The notes under the pieces were generated by a model. That model was not told the DNA's origin, searched no databases, and worked only from the letters and a program-made list of their open reading frames with translations. The position numbers were made by a program, and so were the translations under genes. Shown one piece after another: positions 8,516 to 17,180 of a stretch of DNA of 64,000 bases. Source of the stretch: Bacteroidales bacterium UBA4116. Its GTDB lineage: Bacteria > Bacteroidota > Bacteroidia > Bacteroidales > Tannerellaceae. Each line of letters opens with the position of its first letter. The stretch's first letter is position 1. Location of the stretch: assembly GCA_002381645.1 (NCBI GenBank), contig DFXE01000011.1:62001-126000 (forward strand), written 5' to 3'.

Positions 8516-9007
8516 GCTTTTTTTCTTTTTCCACGGTTTGAAAACCGAAATAACAACCAGCGCAATCAGTATTCCGGCCTGGAAAAATGAACCGTACAGG
8601 CTAATTTGCGCGTTCGAAATCAATTCGGTATTGCTGAGGGCCGCGTCGCGCGTTTGATCCGCGATTTCGATGCACCGGTCGAGTTTCGGACTGAAATAGA
8701 ATGTTCCCACAATAATTACGGCGACAGATACGATCCATTTGACTATTATCCATCTGTGTTTAAAAAATCCCCAGTTTGAAGAGACACCGTATATGATTGC
8801 GGTAATTACGGTTAATATCGCTCCAGGTATTACTAACGCGTCATCAATAAAGCGATTGACGAATAAAGACATATAAAGTTCATCTCCTGATTGTGCTTCG
8901 ATCAGGTTGATCACGGCCATTGCCATAACACCTACTGCCCACGTCATTGCAAATATCAGATGACAGGTTTTTAATACCTTCATGCCCTTAGCTCCTAATT
9001 TTTTCAT
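8510..9007 (-). CDS. DUF2269-like integral membrane protein
   Basis: 165 aa with four membrane helices (residues about 10-32, 55-75, 84-104, 137-157). A conserved His in the first helix (LKTCHLIFAMTWAVG) and the FFKHRWIIVKW loop are typical of DUF2269. Function unknown. It starts three bases after the MarR-type gene at 9011, so it is probably co-transcribed with and controlled by that regulator. Confidence 0.75.
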   Translation of the reverse strand: MKKLGAKGMKVLKTCHLIFAMTWAVGVMAMAVINLIEAQSGDELYMSLFVNRFIDDALVIPGAILTVITAIIYGVSSNWGFFKHRWIIVKWIVSVAVIIVGTFYFSPKLDRCIEIADQTRDAALSNTELISNAQISLYGSFFQAGILIALVVISVFKPWKKKKSV

Positions 9008-9010
9008 GGT

Positions 9011-9436
9011 CTATTTTTTTTCAAGATTTGTATATATTCTATCCAACATTGTCTTTAATAGTTCGCGGTTATCGGGTTCAATGCCGCTCAAAGCTTCGTC
9101 TATCAGGCCGTCGGCAATGTGTATTACTTTGGGCATCAGTTCCCGCCCTTTGTCGGTAATGCAGACCGAATTCTTGAGGGTCCTTACTTGTTTCCGGACA
9201 ACCAGTCCTTTTTTTTCTAAAAGATCGACTGTCCTTTTAATAGCCGCCGCATTCTTAAAAAGCAGGTTGGCAATTTCAAGCTGACTTAATTCATCTTTAA
9301 AATAGAGGCAGCGCATAACCGCGAATTGCGAGTTTGGCAGATCGATATCCTGCGCGTCAAGGCTCTTATTCAACGATTTAGCCAATGATACTGAGGCCCT
9401 GTTTACTAACAGTCCTAAAGAGTAAAAATCATCCAT
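9011..9436 (-). CDS. MarR-family transcriptional regulator
   Basis: About 141 aa from the ATG at 9436; an upstream TTG at 9457 is less likely. The winged helix spans residues about 50-105 (LSQLEIANLLFKNAAAIKRTVDLLEKKGLVVRK). MarR dimers usually repress their own operon and release DNA on binding phenolic or other small ligands. A candidate operator (TTGATTAGTCAA, 9474-9485) lies 38 bases upstream. The downstream DUF2269 protein is the likely target. Confidence 0.88.
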   Translation of the reverse strand: MDDFYSLGLLVNRASVSLAKSLNKSLDAQDIDLPNSQFAVMRCLYFKDELSQLEIANLLFKNAAAIKRTVDLLEKKGLVVRKQVRTLKNSVCITDKGRELMPKVIHIADGLIDEALSGIEPDNRELLKTMLDRIYTNLEKK

Positions 9437-9473
9437 TGTATATTGTTTTATTGGCAAAGATAGGAAATATATA

Positions 9474-9485
9474 TTGATTAGTCAA
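9474..9485. promoter_or_regulatory. Candidate MarR operator
   Basis: TTGATTAGTCAA has arms TTGA/TCAA and pairs at five of six positions. It lies 38 bases upstream of the MarR start. Its size and place fit autoregulation; binding is inferred. Confidence 0.4.
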
Positions 9486-9515
9486 TAGTTGATTAACGCC
9501 GCAGACGTTTAAAAT

Positions 9516-9580
9516 GCTTAAGTTGATGATACGGGGGCCTCCAATGACATCAACATAATCTCAATACCATCAACTTAAGC
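9516..9580. promoter_or_regulatory. 13-bp inverted repeat with a third half-site
   Basis: GCTTAAGTTGATG (9516-9528) is the exact reverse complement of 9568-9580. A third CATCAAC lies between them at 9548-9554. The element sits between the divergent MarR gene and the acetyltransferase at 9642. It could form two alternative hairpins or hold three operator half-sites. Confidence 0.5.
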
Positions 9581-9641
9581 CCACAAATATTTAGTATCTT
9601 CGCTGAACTTAATTTCACCCAATCCATTTAGAAAGTAATAT

Positions 9642-10130
9642 ATGAATCGAAATAACATACTATACCGTAAGGCGACAATATGCGATGTTACTTTTATGTC
9701 TGAAATATTAGTAGACGCTGCCGCGGCTTCCGGAGTAGAGATTCTTGTTTGTGACCTCCCCGATTACCCGGATACGTACCAGTATGTAGAGGCATTTCCT
9801 AACGGTTCTGATGTAGGAGTGATTGCCGAAACAGCCGACGGGGAAAGGGTGGGTGCCGCATGGGTAAGGATGTTGGCCAACGATGCGCATGCTGTTAATC
9901 AGCCTTTGCCGGAACTGACTATGGGAGTTTTGCCGGAATACCGGCGCATGGGTATCGGCGAACGGCTTATGGAAGAGCTTTATAACGCGGCATCAGTAAT
10001 GAACATTCCAATGATATCTTTGGGGGTTCATAAAGATAATCTTCCGGCAATCAACCTCTACAAAAAACAGGGATGGGTGGAAGACGGTAGTTTTAAGGAA
10101 TATATAATGATGAGTCGGGAGGCGAAGTAG
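9642..10130 (+). CDS. GNAT-family N-acetyltransferase (paralog A)
   Basis: 162 aa, one GNAT domain. The acetyl-CoA site is LTMGVLPEYRRMGIGERLM (about residues 91-109), a typical R/Q-x-x-G-x-G/A. It ends with INLYKKQGWVEDG. It acetylates an unknown amine. The protein at 41125 on the other strand is a close paralog, roughly 60 percent identical by eye with the same motifs (VGAAWVR, DAHAV, YIMMSR). Confidence 0.88.
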   Translation: MNRNNILYRKATICDVTFMSEILVDAAAASGVEILVCDLPDYPDTYQYVEAFPNGSDVGVIAETADGERVGAAWVRMLANDAHAVNQPLPELTMGVLPEYRRMGIGERLMEELYNAASVMNIPMISLGVHKDNLPAINLYKKQGWVEDGSFKEYIMMSREAK

Positions 10131-10168
10131 AAATTTCCGTGTAAATCCTTTAAATAGCGTAGGCGATG

Positions 10169-10199
10169 TTTGATATATAAAACATTAATACTATATTTG
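10169..10199 (+). promoter_or_regulatory. Bacteroidetes-type promoter of hipBA
   Basis: TTTG at 10169-10172 and TATATTTG at 10192-10199 are 19 bases apart, the standard -33/-7 layout. The start codon of hipB is 18 bases downstream. Confidence 0.65.
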
Positions 10200-10217
10200 T
10201 GTAAAATATAAATCTGT

Positions 10218-10529
10218 ATGAAAAGTAAAGGACTGACATTATTGCCCCGCTTAGGTAAAATCCTTGAAGAGACCGGTGAAAATATAAAATTAGCCCGCCT
10301 CAGGCGAAATCTTACTATGGAGCAAGTTTCAGAACGTGCAGGAATCTCCCGTTCTACTTTATGGCAGGTAGAAAAAGGACTTCCTTCTGTTTCTTTTGGT
10401 GTTTATGCTCAGGTATTATTTGTGCTTGGGTTGGAGAAAGATATTCTTAAACTTGCCGGCGATGATATACTGGGAAGAAAGTTACAGGATGCCGAATTGC
10501 TTTTAGGCCGGAGTTCCTCAAAAAAATAA
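10218..10529 (+). CDS. hipB: HipB-like antitoxin, XRE-family HTH
   Basis: 103 aa. The Xre/Cro HTH spans residues about 20-75 (IKLARLRRNLTMEQVSERAGISRSTLWQVEKG). HipB binds its promoter and neutralises the HipA kinase. It is followed by hipA after three bases, the usual antitoxin-first order. Confidence 0.85.
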   Translation: MKSKGLTLLPRLGKILEETGENIKLARLRRNLTMEQVSERAGISRSTLWQVEKGLPSVSFGVYAQVLFVLGLEKDILKLAGDDILGRKLQDAELLLGRSSSKK

Positions 10530-10532
10530 GTT

Positions 10533-11804
10533 ATGGGAGATTCGACAAAAAATATATATGTATATGCTGATTGGGTAGGTTTAAACCATCCGCGTTTTAT
10601 GGGAACCCTGACTGCAAATCAGATAAGAGGAAAAGAAATATTTTCTTTCCAATATGATAATGAGTGGCTAAAATCAGGCAAAGCAAAAATTCTTGATCCT
10701 GACCTGTCGCTTTTCTCGGGATTCCAACATCTACGAGATGAAAAACTGAATTTTGGAATGTTTCTTGATTCATCGCCTGACAGATGGGGGCGTGTATTAA
10801 TGAAACGCCGTGAGATAGCTTTGGCAAAGCAAGAAGAAAGAAAGGCAAGAACCTTATTTGAATCGAATTTTTTACTTGGAGTTTATGATCCTCTCCGCAT
10901 GGGAGGTTTGCGTTTTAAAACAGATAAAGAAGGAGACTTTTTAGATAATAATAAAGGTTATGCTACTCCTCCATGGACTTCTATAAGAGAGCTTGAAAGT
11001 GCCAGTCTTGAGTACGAAAAAGGATTAGAGCAGGATAATCCGGAACTTTTGAAATGGTTGAATATGTTATATGCACCAGGTTCTTCATTAGGCGGTGCAC
11101 GCCCTAAAGCAAATATTCAGGATACCGATGGCGCTCTATGGATTGCAAAATTTCCCAGTAAGAATGATGATGTGAATATAGGAGCATGGGAAATGGTGGC
11201 CAATTCTCTTGCTCAAAAAGCAGGAATGAATTGTGCTCTTGGAAAAATTGGGAAATTCAATAACAGATATCATACTTATCTGACTAAACGGTTTGACAGG
11301 GATGATGAAGGAAAACGTATCCATTTTGCTTCTGCCATGACTTTGCTCGGATATATGGACGGAACAGGAGCAGATGAGGGTGTCAGCTATTTGGAACTTG
11401 CCGAATTTATCATTAAACATGGTTCCAATGTAAATGAAGATCTGAAAGAACTCTTCAGACGTATTGCATTTTCAGTTTGTATAAGTAACACGGATGACCA
11501 TTTACGTAATCATGGTTTTCTATTAAATGATAAAGGTTGGAGGCTTTCTCCGGCTTATGATATTAATCCGAATTCTGACGGAACGGGTTTGAAGTTGAAT
11601 ATAAGTCTGGATGATAATTCCCTGGATTTAGATTTGGTATTAAGTGTTTCTGATTTCTTCAGGCTTGAAAAAGAAGAGGCGCAAATAATAATTGAACAGA
11701 TAAAGAAAGTTGTTTCAAACTGGAGGCAGGAGGCTAAGAATTATCAGATTTCTTCTTCCGAACAGGACAGGATGGAAAATGCCTTTTCTGTTGTTGGTTA
11801 TTAA
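10533..11804 (+). CDS. hipA: HipA-family serine/threonine kinase toxin
   Basis: 423 aa, full length for the family. The HipA N-domain (couple_hipA) covers residues about 1-115. The kinase part has the Gly-rich SSLGGARPKANI, the ATP-site Lys in ALWIAKFPS, the catalytic loop ISNTDDHLRNHGFLL, and the metal-binding SPAYDINP. In E. coli HipA phosphorylates glutamyl-tRNA synthetase and causes growth arrest; the target here is not known. The pair borders the mobile-element remnant at 11.9 kb. Confidence 0.9.
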   Translation: MGDSTKNIYVYADWVGLNHPRFMGTLTANQIRGKEIFSFQYDNEWLKSGKAKILDPDLSLFSGFQHLRDEKLNFGMFLDSSPDRWGRVLMKRREIALAKQEERKARTLFESNFLLGVYDPLRMGGLRFKTDKEGDFLDNNKGYATPPWTSIRELESASLEYEKGLEQDNPELLKWLNMLYAPGSSLGGARPKANIQDTDGALWIAKFPSKNDDVNIGAWEMVANSLAQKAGMNCALGKIGKFNNRYHTYLTKRFDRDDEGKRIHFASAMTLLGYMDGTGADEGVSYLELAEFIIKHGSNVNEDLKELFRRIAFSVCISNTDDHLRNHGFLLNDKGWRLSPAYDINPNSDGTGLKLNISLDDNSLDLDLVLSVSDFFRLEKEEAQIIIEQIKKVVSNWRQEAKNYQISSSEQDRMENAFSVVGY

Positions 11805-11933
11805 TGGAATTTTCCTTATCTTTGTTTCACATCGAATAAGCAAGGAAATTGCTGGAAAAATGCTGAAAATCAATCATTGCAAATTCGGTGGCTTTGAAAT
11901 TTATAAGTTTATAAGATATTGTTATATAGGCGG

Positions 11934-11967
11934 TTGCCAAAGGAGTTCGATTCCTGGTGGCACCACT
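11934..11967 (+). tRNA. tRNA-3'-end-like fragment (possible attachment-site remnant)
   Basis: The stretch contains GGAGTTCGATTCC, which reads like a T-arm, then TGGTGGCACCACT ending near a CCA-like terminus. An intrinsic terminator follows at 11991. No matching 5' half or acceptor strand is seen upstream, and the T-stem pairs poorly, so it is not a working tRNA. Its place just upstream of two integrase genes fits an attachment-site scar left by integration at a tRNA 3' end. Confidence 0.35.
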
Positions 11968-11990
11968 TTTAAGAAAAGCAAAATGAGATA

Positions 11991-12021
11991 AAACGGTGAA
12001 ATTCAATGATTTTCACCGTTT
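11991..12021 (+). terminator. Intrinsic terminator
   Basis: AAACGGTGAAA (11991-12001) pairs with TTTCACCGTTT (12011-12021) around a 9-base loop. T-rich DNA follows. Confidence 0.7.
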
Positions 12022-12206
12022 TTCTTTTATGTCGGCAAAGAAAAATAGTGCATAATATAACATATTTCCGTGTGTTTATCGTTGTACTTTTTTTCGAGCC
12101 GTAAAAGTACAACAAACAGGAGTATTTTTCGCTGTTTATCAGTATTTTGCATAGCACTTCATTAGTCGGTAATAAGTAATTTTACACCATTAAAAAACCG
12201 ATTAAA

Positions 12207-13235
12207 ATGAAGAACGAAAATTTTAGCATTCTTTTCTTTATTGCGAAGAAAAGACTATTAAAAAATGGAGAAGCACCTGTTTATCTGCGTATAACAATAA
12301 ACGGTGTATGCGATGAAACAAGAATCAAAAGAAGCGTTCCTGTAAACCTTTGGAATCAGGCAAAGGAATGTTCCAGAGGAAAAGACAGAAACTCTTTAGA
12401 ACTGAACGAATATATTCGTTCCCTAAACCTTAAATTGCTAACTATCCACAAAGAACTTACCTTAAACAATGTTCCTGTCACCTCAAAGCTGTTATTAAGT
12501 AAATTGTTCGGCAAAGAAGATGAAGGTATGAAGCTACTTGCAATCTTCAAAGAGCATAACGAGAAATGCAGAAAGCTTATTGATATTGATTATGCGGATA
12601 TTACTGTCAGAAGATATGATAACTGTCTTAAATATCTTGGTGAAGTAATTAAACTCAAATACGATAAAGATGATTTGCTGTTGAAAGACATAAACGGTGA
12701 ACTTATCCGTGAATTTGAGTTTTATATGAAGACCGAAAAAGCCTGTAAACAGAACACAGTGATCCGTTATATGAAATGTTTAAAGAAAGTGACTAATCTT
12801 GCTTTGGCTAATGAGTGGATGACAAAAGACCCCTTTGCAGGAATAAAGTTCAAAGAAGAAAACGTTACCAAAGAATTTTTAGAAAAGGAAGAACTTGAAA
12901 TCTTGATAAAGAAAGAGTTTGAACTTGAACGGCTGAATCTGGTAAAAGATGTATTCCTGTTTTGTTGTTTCACCGGACTTGCTTTCGTTGATGTATCAGA
13001 ACTAAAAGCGGAACACATCTTCAAAGATAACAGCGGTTCAATGTGGATACGTAAAGACAGGCATAAAATACGTAACAGGGCAAACTGTACCTGTAATATC
13101 CCGTTATTGGATATTCCCTTGCAGATTTTAGAGAAATACAGTAATCATCCTCTTTGCACCCTCAAAGGCATTTTGCTACCTGTAACAAGCAATCAAAAGA
13201 TGAATAGTTACCTGAAGGAAACAGCATACATTTAG
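12207..13235 (+). pseudogene. Tyrosine recombinase (integrase), C-terminally truncated
   Basis: 342 aa are present. The Arm-DNA-binding N-terminus covers residues 1-90 and the SAM-like core-binding domain about 115-215. The start of the catalytic domain is present (FLFCCFTGLAFVDVSELK). The protein stops after NSYLKETAYI, before the HxxR, second His and Tyr nucleophile of the family (about 60-70 residues missing). It cannot catalyse strand exchange. It resembles integrases of Bacteroidetes conjugative or mobilizable elements. Confidence 0.85.
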
Positions 13236-13479
13236 GAGAGGGAAATCAAAAGAGGGTAACATGAACGTAATCAGCAGATTACACGCATGGTTCTTTTTGA
13301 AATATTGGGAATAAAAGCATAAAAAAGCAAAGTTGACGGTGATTTCAGTTACCAAATCGTTACCTGAGCATCTTTTTGAAATTCTTTTTATAGTGCTATT
13401 ATTCAGTGATTTGCGTAATTTTACAAAGTGCCGGATAACTCTAAGTAAACTAATTTTGTAACATTAAAAACGATGAGTT

Positions 13480-14118
13480 ATGCGAAGTACATTTAAGGTT
13501 CTCTTTTACCTGAAAAAGAACAGTTTGAAACCGGACGGTAAAGCTCCCATCATGGGCAGAATAACCGTCAACAGTTCCATTGCCCAGTTTAGCTGTAAGC
13601 TAAACATAAAGCCTGACCTTTGGGATACCAAAGCAAACAAAGCTTCCGGTAAAAGTATAGAAGCGCAGAAGATTAACCAAAAGCTGGATAATATCCGTAC
13701 ACAAATCGGGAAACAGTACCAAAGCATCTGTGATAAGGATAATTTTGTGACAGCCGAAAAAGTAAAAAACGGTTATCTGGGTTTCGGAGAAGAATATCGT
13801 ACCTTATTATCCGTTGCTGATGAGTTTTACGAACAATTCAGTAAACGGGTAGGGAAAGACCGGACAGACGGCTCCTATGAACAACTTCTTATCAATCGCA
13901 AGCATATTGAAAGTTTTCTCCGTGACAAATACAACCTGTCCGATATCCCCCTCAGAGAGATAGAGCCCCAATTTATTCAGGATTATTATTCCTACCTGCT
14001 TGAAGAACGTAAATTGGCAGGAAGCACATTGCTGACAGCCATTACCAAACTTAAACAAATCATGCTGATTGCCCAGCGTCGTGGTTTCGTTCGGGTCAAC
14101 CCATTTGCCGGATTTCGT
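13480..14118 (+). pseudogene. Second tyrosine recombinase, interrupted by an IS element
   Basis: About 213 codons match the N-terminal Arm domain (residues 1-85) and core-binding domain (to RVNPFAGFR). Homology then ends abruptly and the frame runs into IS sequence up to 14250. The catalytic domain is missing altogether and is not seen on the far side of the IS. A TAATTTTG -7-like box lies at about 13447. With the integrase at 12207 it marks a decayed integrative element. Confidence 0.85.
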
Positions 14119-14165
14119 TTCTGTCTTACTTTAGAAAAAGTTGACTTAATGAAAGTTAATTTATT

Positions 14166-14531
14166 ATGGGTAGAAAATCTACTGTTCGTAAGATTTACGA
14201 CACCGCTTTTAAATTCGCCGCCATTGAAGAGTATTTTTCGGGCGATTTAAGTTTTAGTGATTTCTGTAAGAAAAATTCTCTTGACCGCACGACATTTCGA
14301 TTCTGGCTTCTTACCTTTGCCCCTGAAGGACATTTAAGTTCCAAAGACATGGGCAAAGAAAAAGAACGCAGTGATTCCGAAGAAATTCGTGAGTTCAAAC
14401 GCCAGCTTCGCCAGAAAGAGCTGGAACTGAAAAAAGAGAAGATGCGTGCCGACTTTTATGAAACGATGGTGGATGTTGCCGAAGAACAGTTCAACATTGA
14501 TATCCGAAAAAAAGCTGGCACCAAACCGTAA
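14166..14531 (+). CDS. IS3-type transposase OrfA
   Basis: 121 aa. An N-terminal helix-turn-helix (YDTAFKFAAIEEYFSGDLSFSDFCKKNSLDRTTFRFW) is followed by a leucine-zipper-like coiled coil (EIREFKRQLRQKELELKKEKMRAD). This layout is typical of IS3 OrfA, which binds the element's ends and is fused to OrfB by frameshifting. Intact itself, but its partner is decayed. Confidence 0.8.
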   Translation: MGRKSTVRKIYDTAFKFAAIEEYFSGDLSFSDFCKKNSLDRTTFRFWLLTFAPEGHLSSKDMGKEKERSDSEEIREFKRQLRQKELELKKEKMRADFYETMVDVAEEQFNIDIRKKAGTKP

Positions 14532-14562
14532 AACGGCTTGCTGGGAAGACCGGTGGACACTC

Positions 14563-15390
14563 AGTCACCAGGCTGTGCAGACTGTTTAGTGTAAGTAAAC
14601 AAGCCTACTAAAAACATGTAGACAACGTTTTTGCCCGGCTTGTCAATGAACGCTTCCTTTTAGAATACGTCCGCAGTGATCGTGAACTTGATCCCGGCAT
14701 AGGCGGTGAGAAGCTTTGGCTGATGTATAAAGAATACTTCAAATCGACTCACTGCTTAGGTCTTGATACCTTTCTGGCTGTTTTAAAAGAGCATGGCCTG
14801 ATGCTTCGTAAAGACGTAAATGCTGTCGTACTACAGACTCCAATCATGGATTGCCGGTATATCCCGACTTGGTTCGCAATCTGCATTTTACATGCGCTAA
14901 CCAGATATGGGTGAGCGATATAACTTATATCCTGACAGATGAAGGCTTTTGTTATCTTTCCATCGTCACGGATGCTTACACTCACGAAATTGTCGGCTGG
15001 TTTGTAGGACCTACTTTAGAATCTATCTACACCCTGGAAGCTTTAAATATACATTTGATTCATCACTCCGACCGGGGAACCCAGTATGCCAGCCTGTTGT
15101 ATACTTCCCACCTTAAAGGTCTGAATATACAAATCAATATGACCCAGAGGAGATCCTAAGGATAATGCTGTGGCCGAACGTATAAACGAAATACTCAAGG
15201 CAGAGTTCGTGAACAAGACATCACACTGGTGCGCCTTAGAGTGGGTCAGGCTATCGAATTTTACAACAACCACAGGCCGCACCGAAGCCTGGATGTGATG
15301 ACACCCGTGCATGTCATGGAAAAGACAGGGCAAATAAAGAAATGTTGGAAGAGTAATAAAGATAACTACAGGGAAGAATATGTTCCCTGA
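14563..15390 (+). pseudogene. IS3-type transposase OrfB (rve integrase core), frameshifted
   Basis: Pieces in different frames: SVTRLCRLFSVSKQAY near 14565, LWLMYKEYFKSTHCLGLDTFLAVL (14723 frame), NQIWVSDITYILTDEGFCYLS and HHSDRGTQYAS (14851 frame), then KDNAVAERINEILKAEF and FYNNHRPHRSLD. The DDE aspartates (SDITY, HSDRG) and Glu (AERINE) are recognisable. There are at least three frameshifts and an internal stop near 14622. Not functional. Confidence 0.8.
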
Positions 15391-15504
15391 ATTTTCAATC
15401 TTTGTTCTGGAACAAAAGAGCTCCCCGTGGCGCAAGTAAAAAGAAAAGGCCGAGCCTAAAAACAAGGTCTTTCTTGTTCAAAATTATGGTTTAGAGAATA
15501 AACC

Positions 15505-15639
15505 GTCAACCCGTTCCCGGGATAAGAAAAATAGGGGTAAACATCTTTTAAAGATAACATATAAAACGGTCAACCCCATATAGTTTTAATTGTTAAATCC
15601 AGTCAACTCACGTCAGGGTTAAGACAAAAAACAGTCAAC
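15505..15639. repeat. GTCAAC motif series at about 32-base pitch
   Basis: GTCAAC lies at 15505-15510, 15569-15574, 15602-15607 and 15634-15639, with a related GTAAAC at 15537-15542. The steps are 32, 32, 33 and 32. The left side of the IS element carries the complement (GTTGAC, about 14138). These may be subterminal transposase sites. Confidence 0.4.
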
Positions 15640-15678
15640 CAAAATCAGGTTACTACAATTCCGCATTGACATGATGCT

Positions 15679-15773
15679 GTTTAACATGGTGACCTTCGTT
15701 GTTTAACAGAAGCATATTTGTTGTTTAACAAGACAGGTCGTATTGTTAAACAACAAGGGTCGTGCCGTTAAAC
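15679..15773. repeat. 22-bp-pitch GTTWAAC palindrome array (5 units)
   Basis: Cores GTTTAAC at 15679-15685, 15701-15707 and 15723-15729, and GTTAAAC at 15745-15751 and 15767-15773, are spaced exactly 22 bases. Most units extend to TTGTTWAACA(A), a near-perfect palindrome. Spacers differ in sequence. The pitch is not a multiple of three, so this is not coding repetition. Same design as 44982-45079 and 8442-8515. Confidence 0.85.
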
Positions 15774-15918
15774 AGTACAAATAGCCAAACATTTTAGCGC
15801 ATACAACATCAGAACCACATCGGCAGCCGATAAATATTTTATATAATTCACATTATTGGTAATCTAAATTAATTAAATTTGAAAATCCTTAGTAAGAACT
15901 CATTAATATCTGTAAAGA

Positions 15919-16011
15919 ATGATACGCAAATGTTTACCCGCTGAAACCGGCACGATCTTCCCAATCATCAACGACGCCTCCATCGCCTGTGAAGGACATA
16001 TCAACCCATAA
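15919..16011 (+). pseudogene. GNAT acetyltransferase N-terminal remnant
   Basis: A 30-aa frame reads MIRKCLPAETGTIFPIINDA then SIACEGHINP and a stop. This matches the first strand and helix common in GNAT enzymes, after which all homology is lost. It is a broken gene start, not a functional peptide. Confidence 0.5.
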
Positions 16012-16059
16012 AACAACATCCCGGAAAAACTCAGTATAATGAATAAAAAATAACTGACA

Positions 16060-16758
16060 ATGGATACCAACATAACCGAAGAATTACGTACTAAGTTACT
16101 CCAAAGCGGGGCTACCCTCGTAGGATTTGCCGATATGCAGTCTGCCGGAGCCGGTAACCTTCCCTATGCAGCCTGCGTACTCATTCCCCTGCCCCCCGCA
16201 GTGGTGAACAATATCAGCGAAGCCCCCACCGTAGAATATTGGAATACCTATAATTCCGTGAACACCCTTCTGGACGGAATCGTTAACGCCGGAGCCGCTT
16301 TCCTGCACGAAAAAGGATATTCGGCCCTGCCCGTCACCCGTGAAAAAGCCCGGTGGAATACCAGCACAATGCGCACCGGTTATCCCTATAAAACCGTAGC
16401 CACACGCGCCGGATTAGGATGGATAGGTAAAAGCTGCCTGTTGGTAACACCGCAGTACGGCTCAGCCGTCCGCATAGCCACATTATTTACAGATGCCCCT
16501 TTGAAATGCGACACCCCGGTAGAAAAATCACGTTGCGGCAACTGCGACATCTGCCGGGCAAACTGTCCCGCCGATGCCATTCACGGGGCCACATGGGTTC
16601 CCGCGATGGAGCGTGAAAAGCTGGTGGATACAACCAGATGCAGGGGAACCATGAAGAAGCGGATGAAGGAGATTAACGGGTTCGAAGCAACAATATGCGG
16701 CAAATGCTTTGCCGTTTGTCCGTATACAAAAAAGTATCTCCGCAGGAATGGATATTAA
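16060..16758 (+). CDS. Epoxyqueuosine-reductase-like double [4Fe-4S] protein (paralog 1)
   Basis: 232 aa, shorter than QueG (about 380). The core RAGLGWIGKSCLLVTPQYGSA and the ferredoxin-like tail CGNCDICRANCPADAI ... CGKCFAVCPYTKKY match the QueG/4Fe-4S double-cluster family. The second cluster has CxxC and CP but one spacing is unusual (CRGTMKKRMK). Probably an electron-transfer or reductase protein; queuosine function is not established. The paralog is at 21434. Confidence 0.75.
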   Translation: MDTNITEELRTKLLQSGATLVGFADMQSAGAGNLPYAACVLIPLPPAVVNNISEAPTVEYWNTYNSVNTLLDGIVNAGAAFLHEKGYSALPVTREKARWNTSTMRTGYPYKTVATRAGLGWIGKSCLLVTPQYGSAVRIATLFTDAPLKCDTPVEKSRCGNCDICRANCPADAIHGATWVPAMEREKLVDTTRCRGTMKKRMKEINGFEATICGKCFAVCPYTKKYLRRNGY

Positions 16759-16803
16759 GAAATCAGAACCGGTCATTAGCTTGTATGACACAAATATTAA
16801 ATT

Positions 16804-17175
16804 ATGATCGACCAACTTTATCAATATTATGTGAATCAGGAAGAACCGCAAAAAAGCTGTTTGTTTACACTGCGAGATATTATCCTCAAACAGGACAAAG
16901 ATATATCGGAAACTCTAAAATACGGAATGCCCTGCTTTTGTTACAGGAAAAAAATGTTTTGCTATCTTTGGACGGACAGTAAGTCAAAAGAGCCTTATAT
17001 TCTTTTTGTGGAAGGTAAATTACTCCATCATCCCCAATTAGAAGCAGGTAGCCGTTCACGGATGAAGATTCTGCGAATAAATCCAACTGATGATTTACCA
17101 GTAAAACTTATTGAGTCTTTATTGAATGACGCATTGGATTTATACCGGAATGGAATAATTAAAATCAGGTCATGA
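16804..17175 (+). CDS. DUF1801 domain protein (full-length copy)
   Basis: 123 aa. YdhG/DUF1801-type fold: LKYGMPCFCYRKKMFCYLW, YILFVEGKLLHHPQLEAG and a helical end. The biochemical role is unknown. A deleted version of the same protein is at 48389, identical in most of its N- and C-terminal residues. Confidence 0.75.
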   Translation: MIDQLYQYYVNQEEPQKSCLFTLRDIILKQDKDISETLKYGMPCFCYRKKMFCYLWTDSKSKEPYILFVEGKLLHHPQLEAGSRSRMKILRINPTDDLPVKLIESLLNDALDLYRNGIIKIRS

Positions 17176-17180
17176 TCAAT

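Larger units (their letters stand above)
14119..15400 (+). mobile_element. Degenerate IS3-family-like insertion sequence
   Basis: An OrfA frame is followed by a decayed OrfB with DDE motifs in several frames. The left boundary is where integrase homology stops (about 14119), near a GTTGACTTAATG stretch. The right boundary is uncertain; GTCAAC motifs recur to 15639. No clear terminal inverted repeats or target duplication were found by eye. Confidence 0.75.

Noticed and set aside
10533..11804. HipA as a broken gene
   Set aside because: All kinase motifs and full length are present, so it is annotated as intact.
12022..12206. Additional RNA gene between the terminator and the integrase
   Set aside because: No stable structure or known family; only the AT-rich leader of the integrase.
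16060..16758. Annotation as queG
   Set aside because: About 150 residues shorter than QueG and no queuosine neighbours; only a family-level call is supported.
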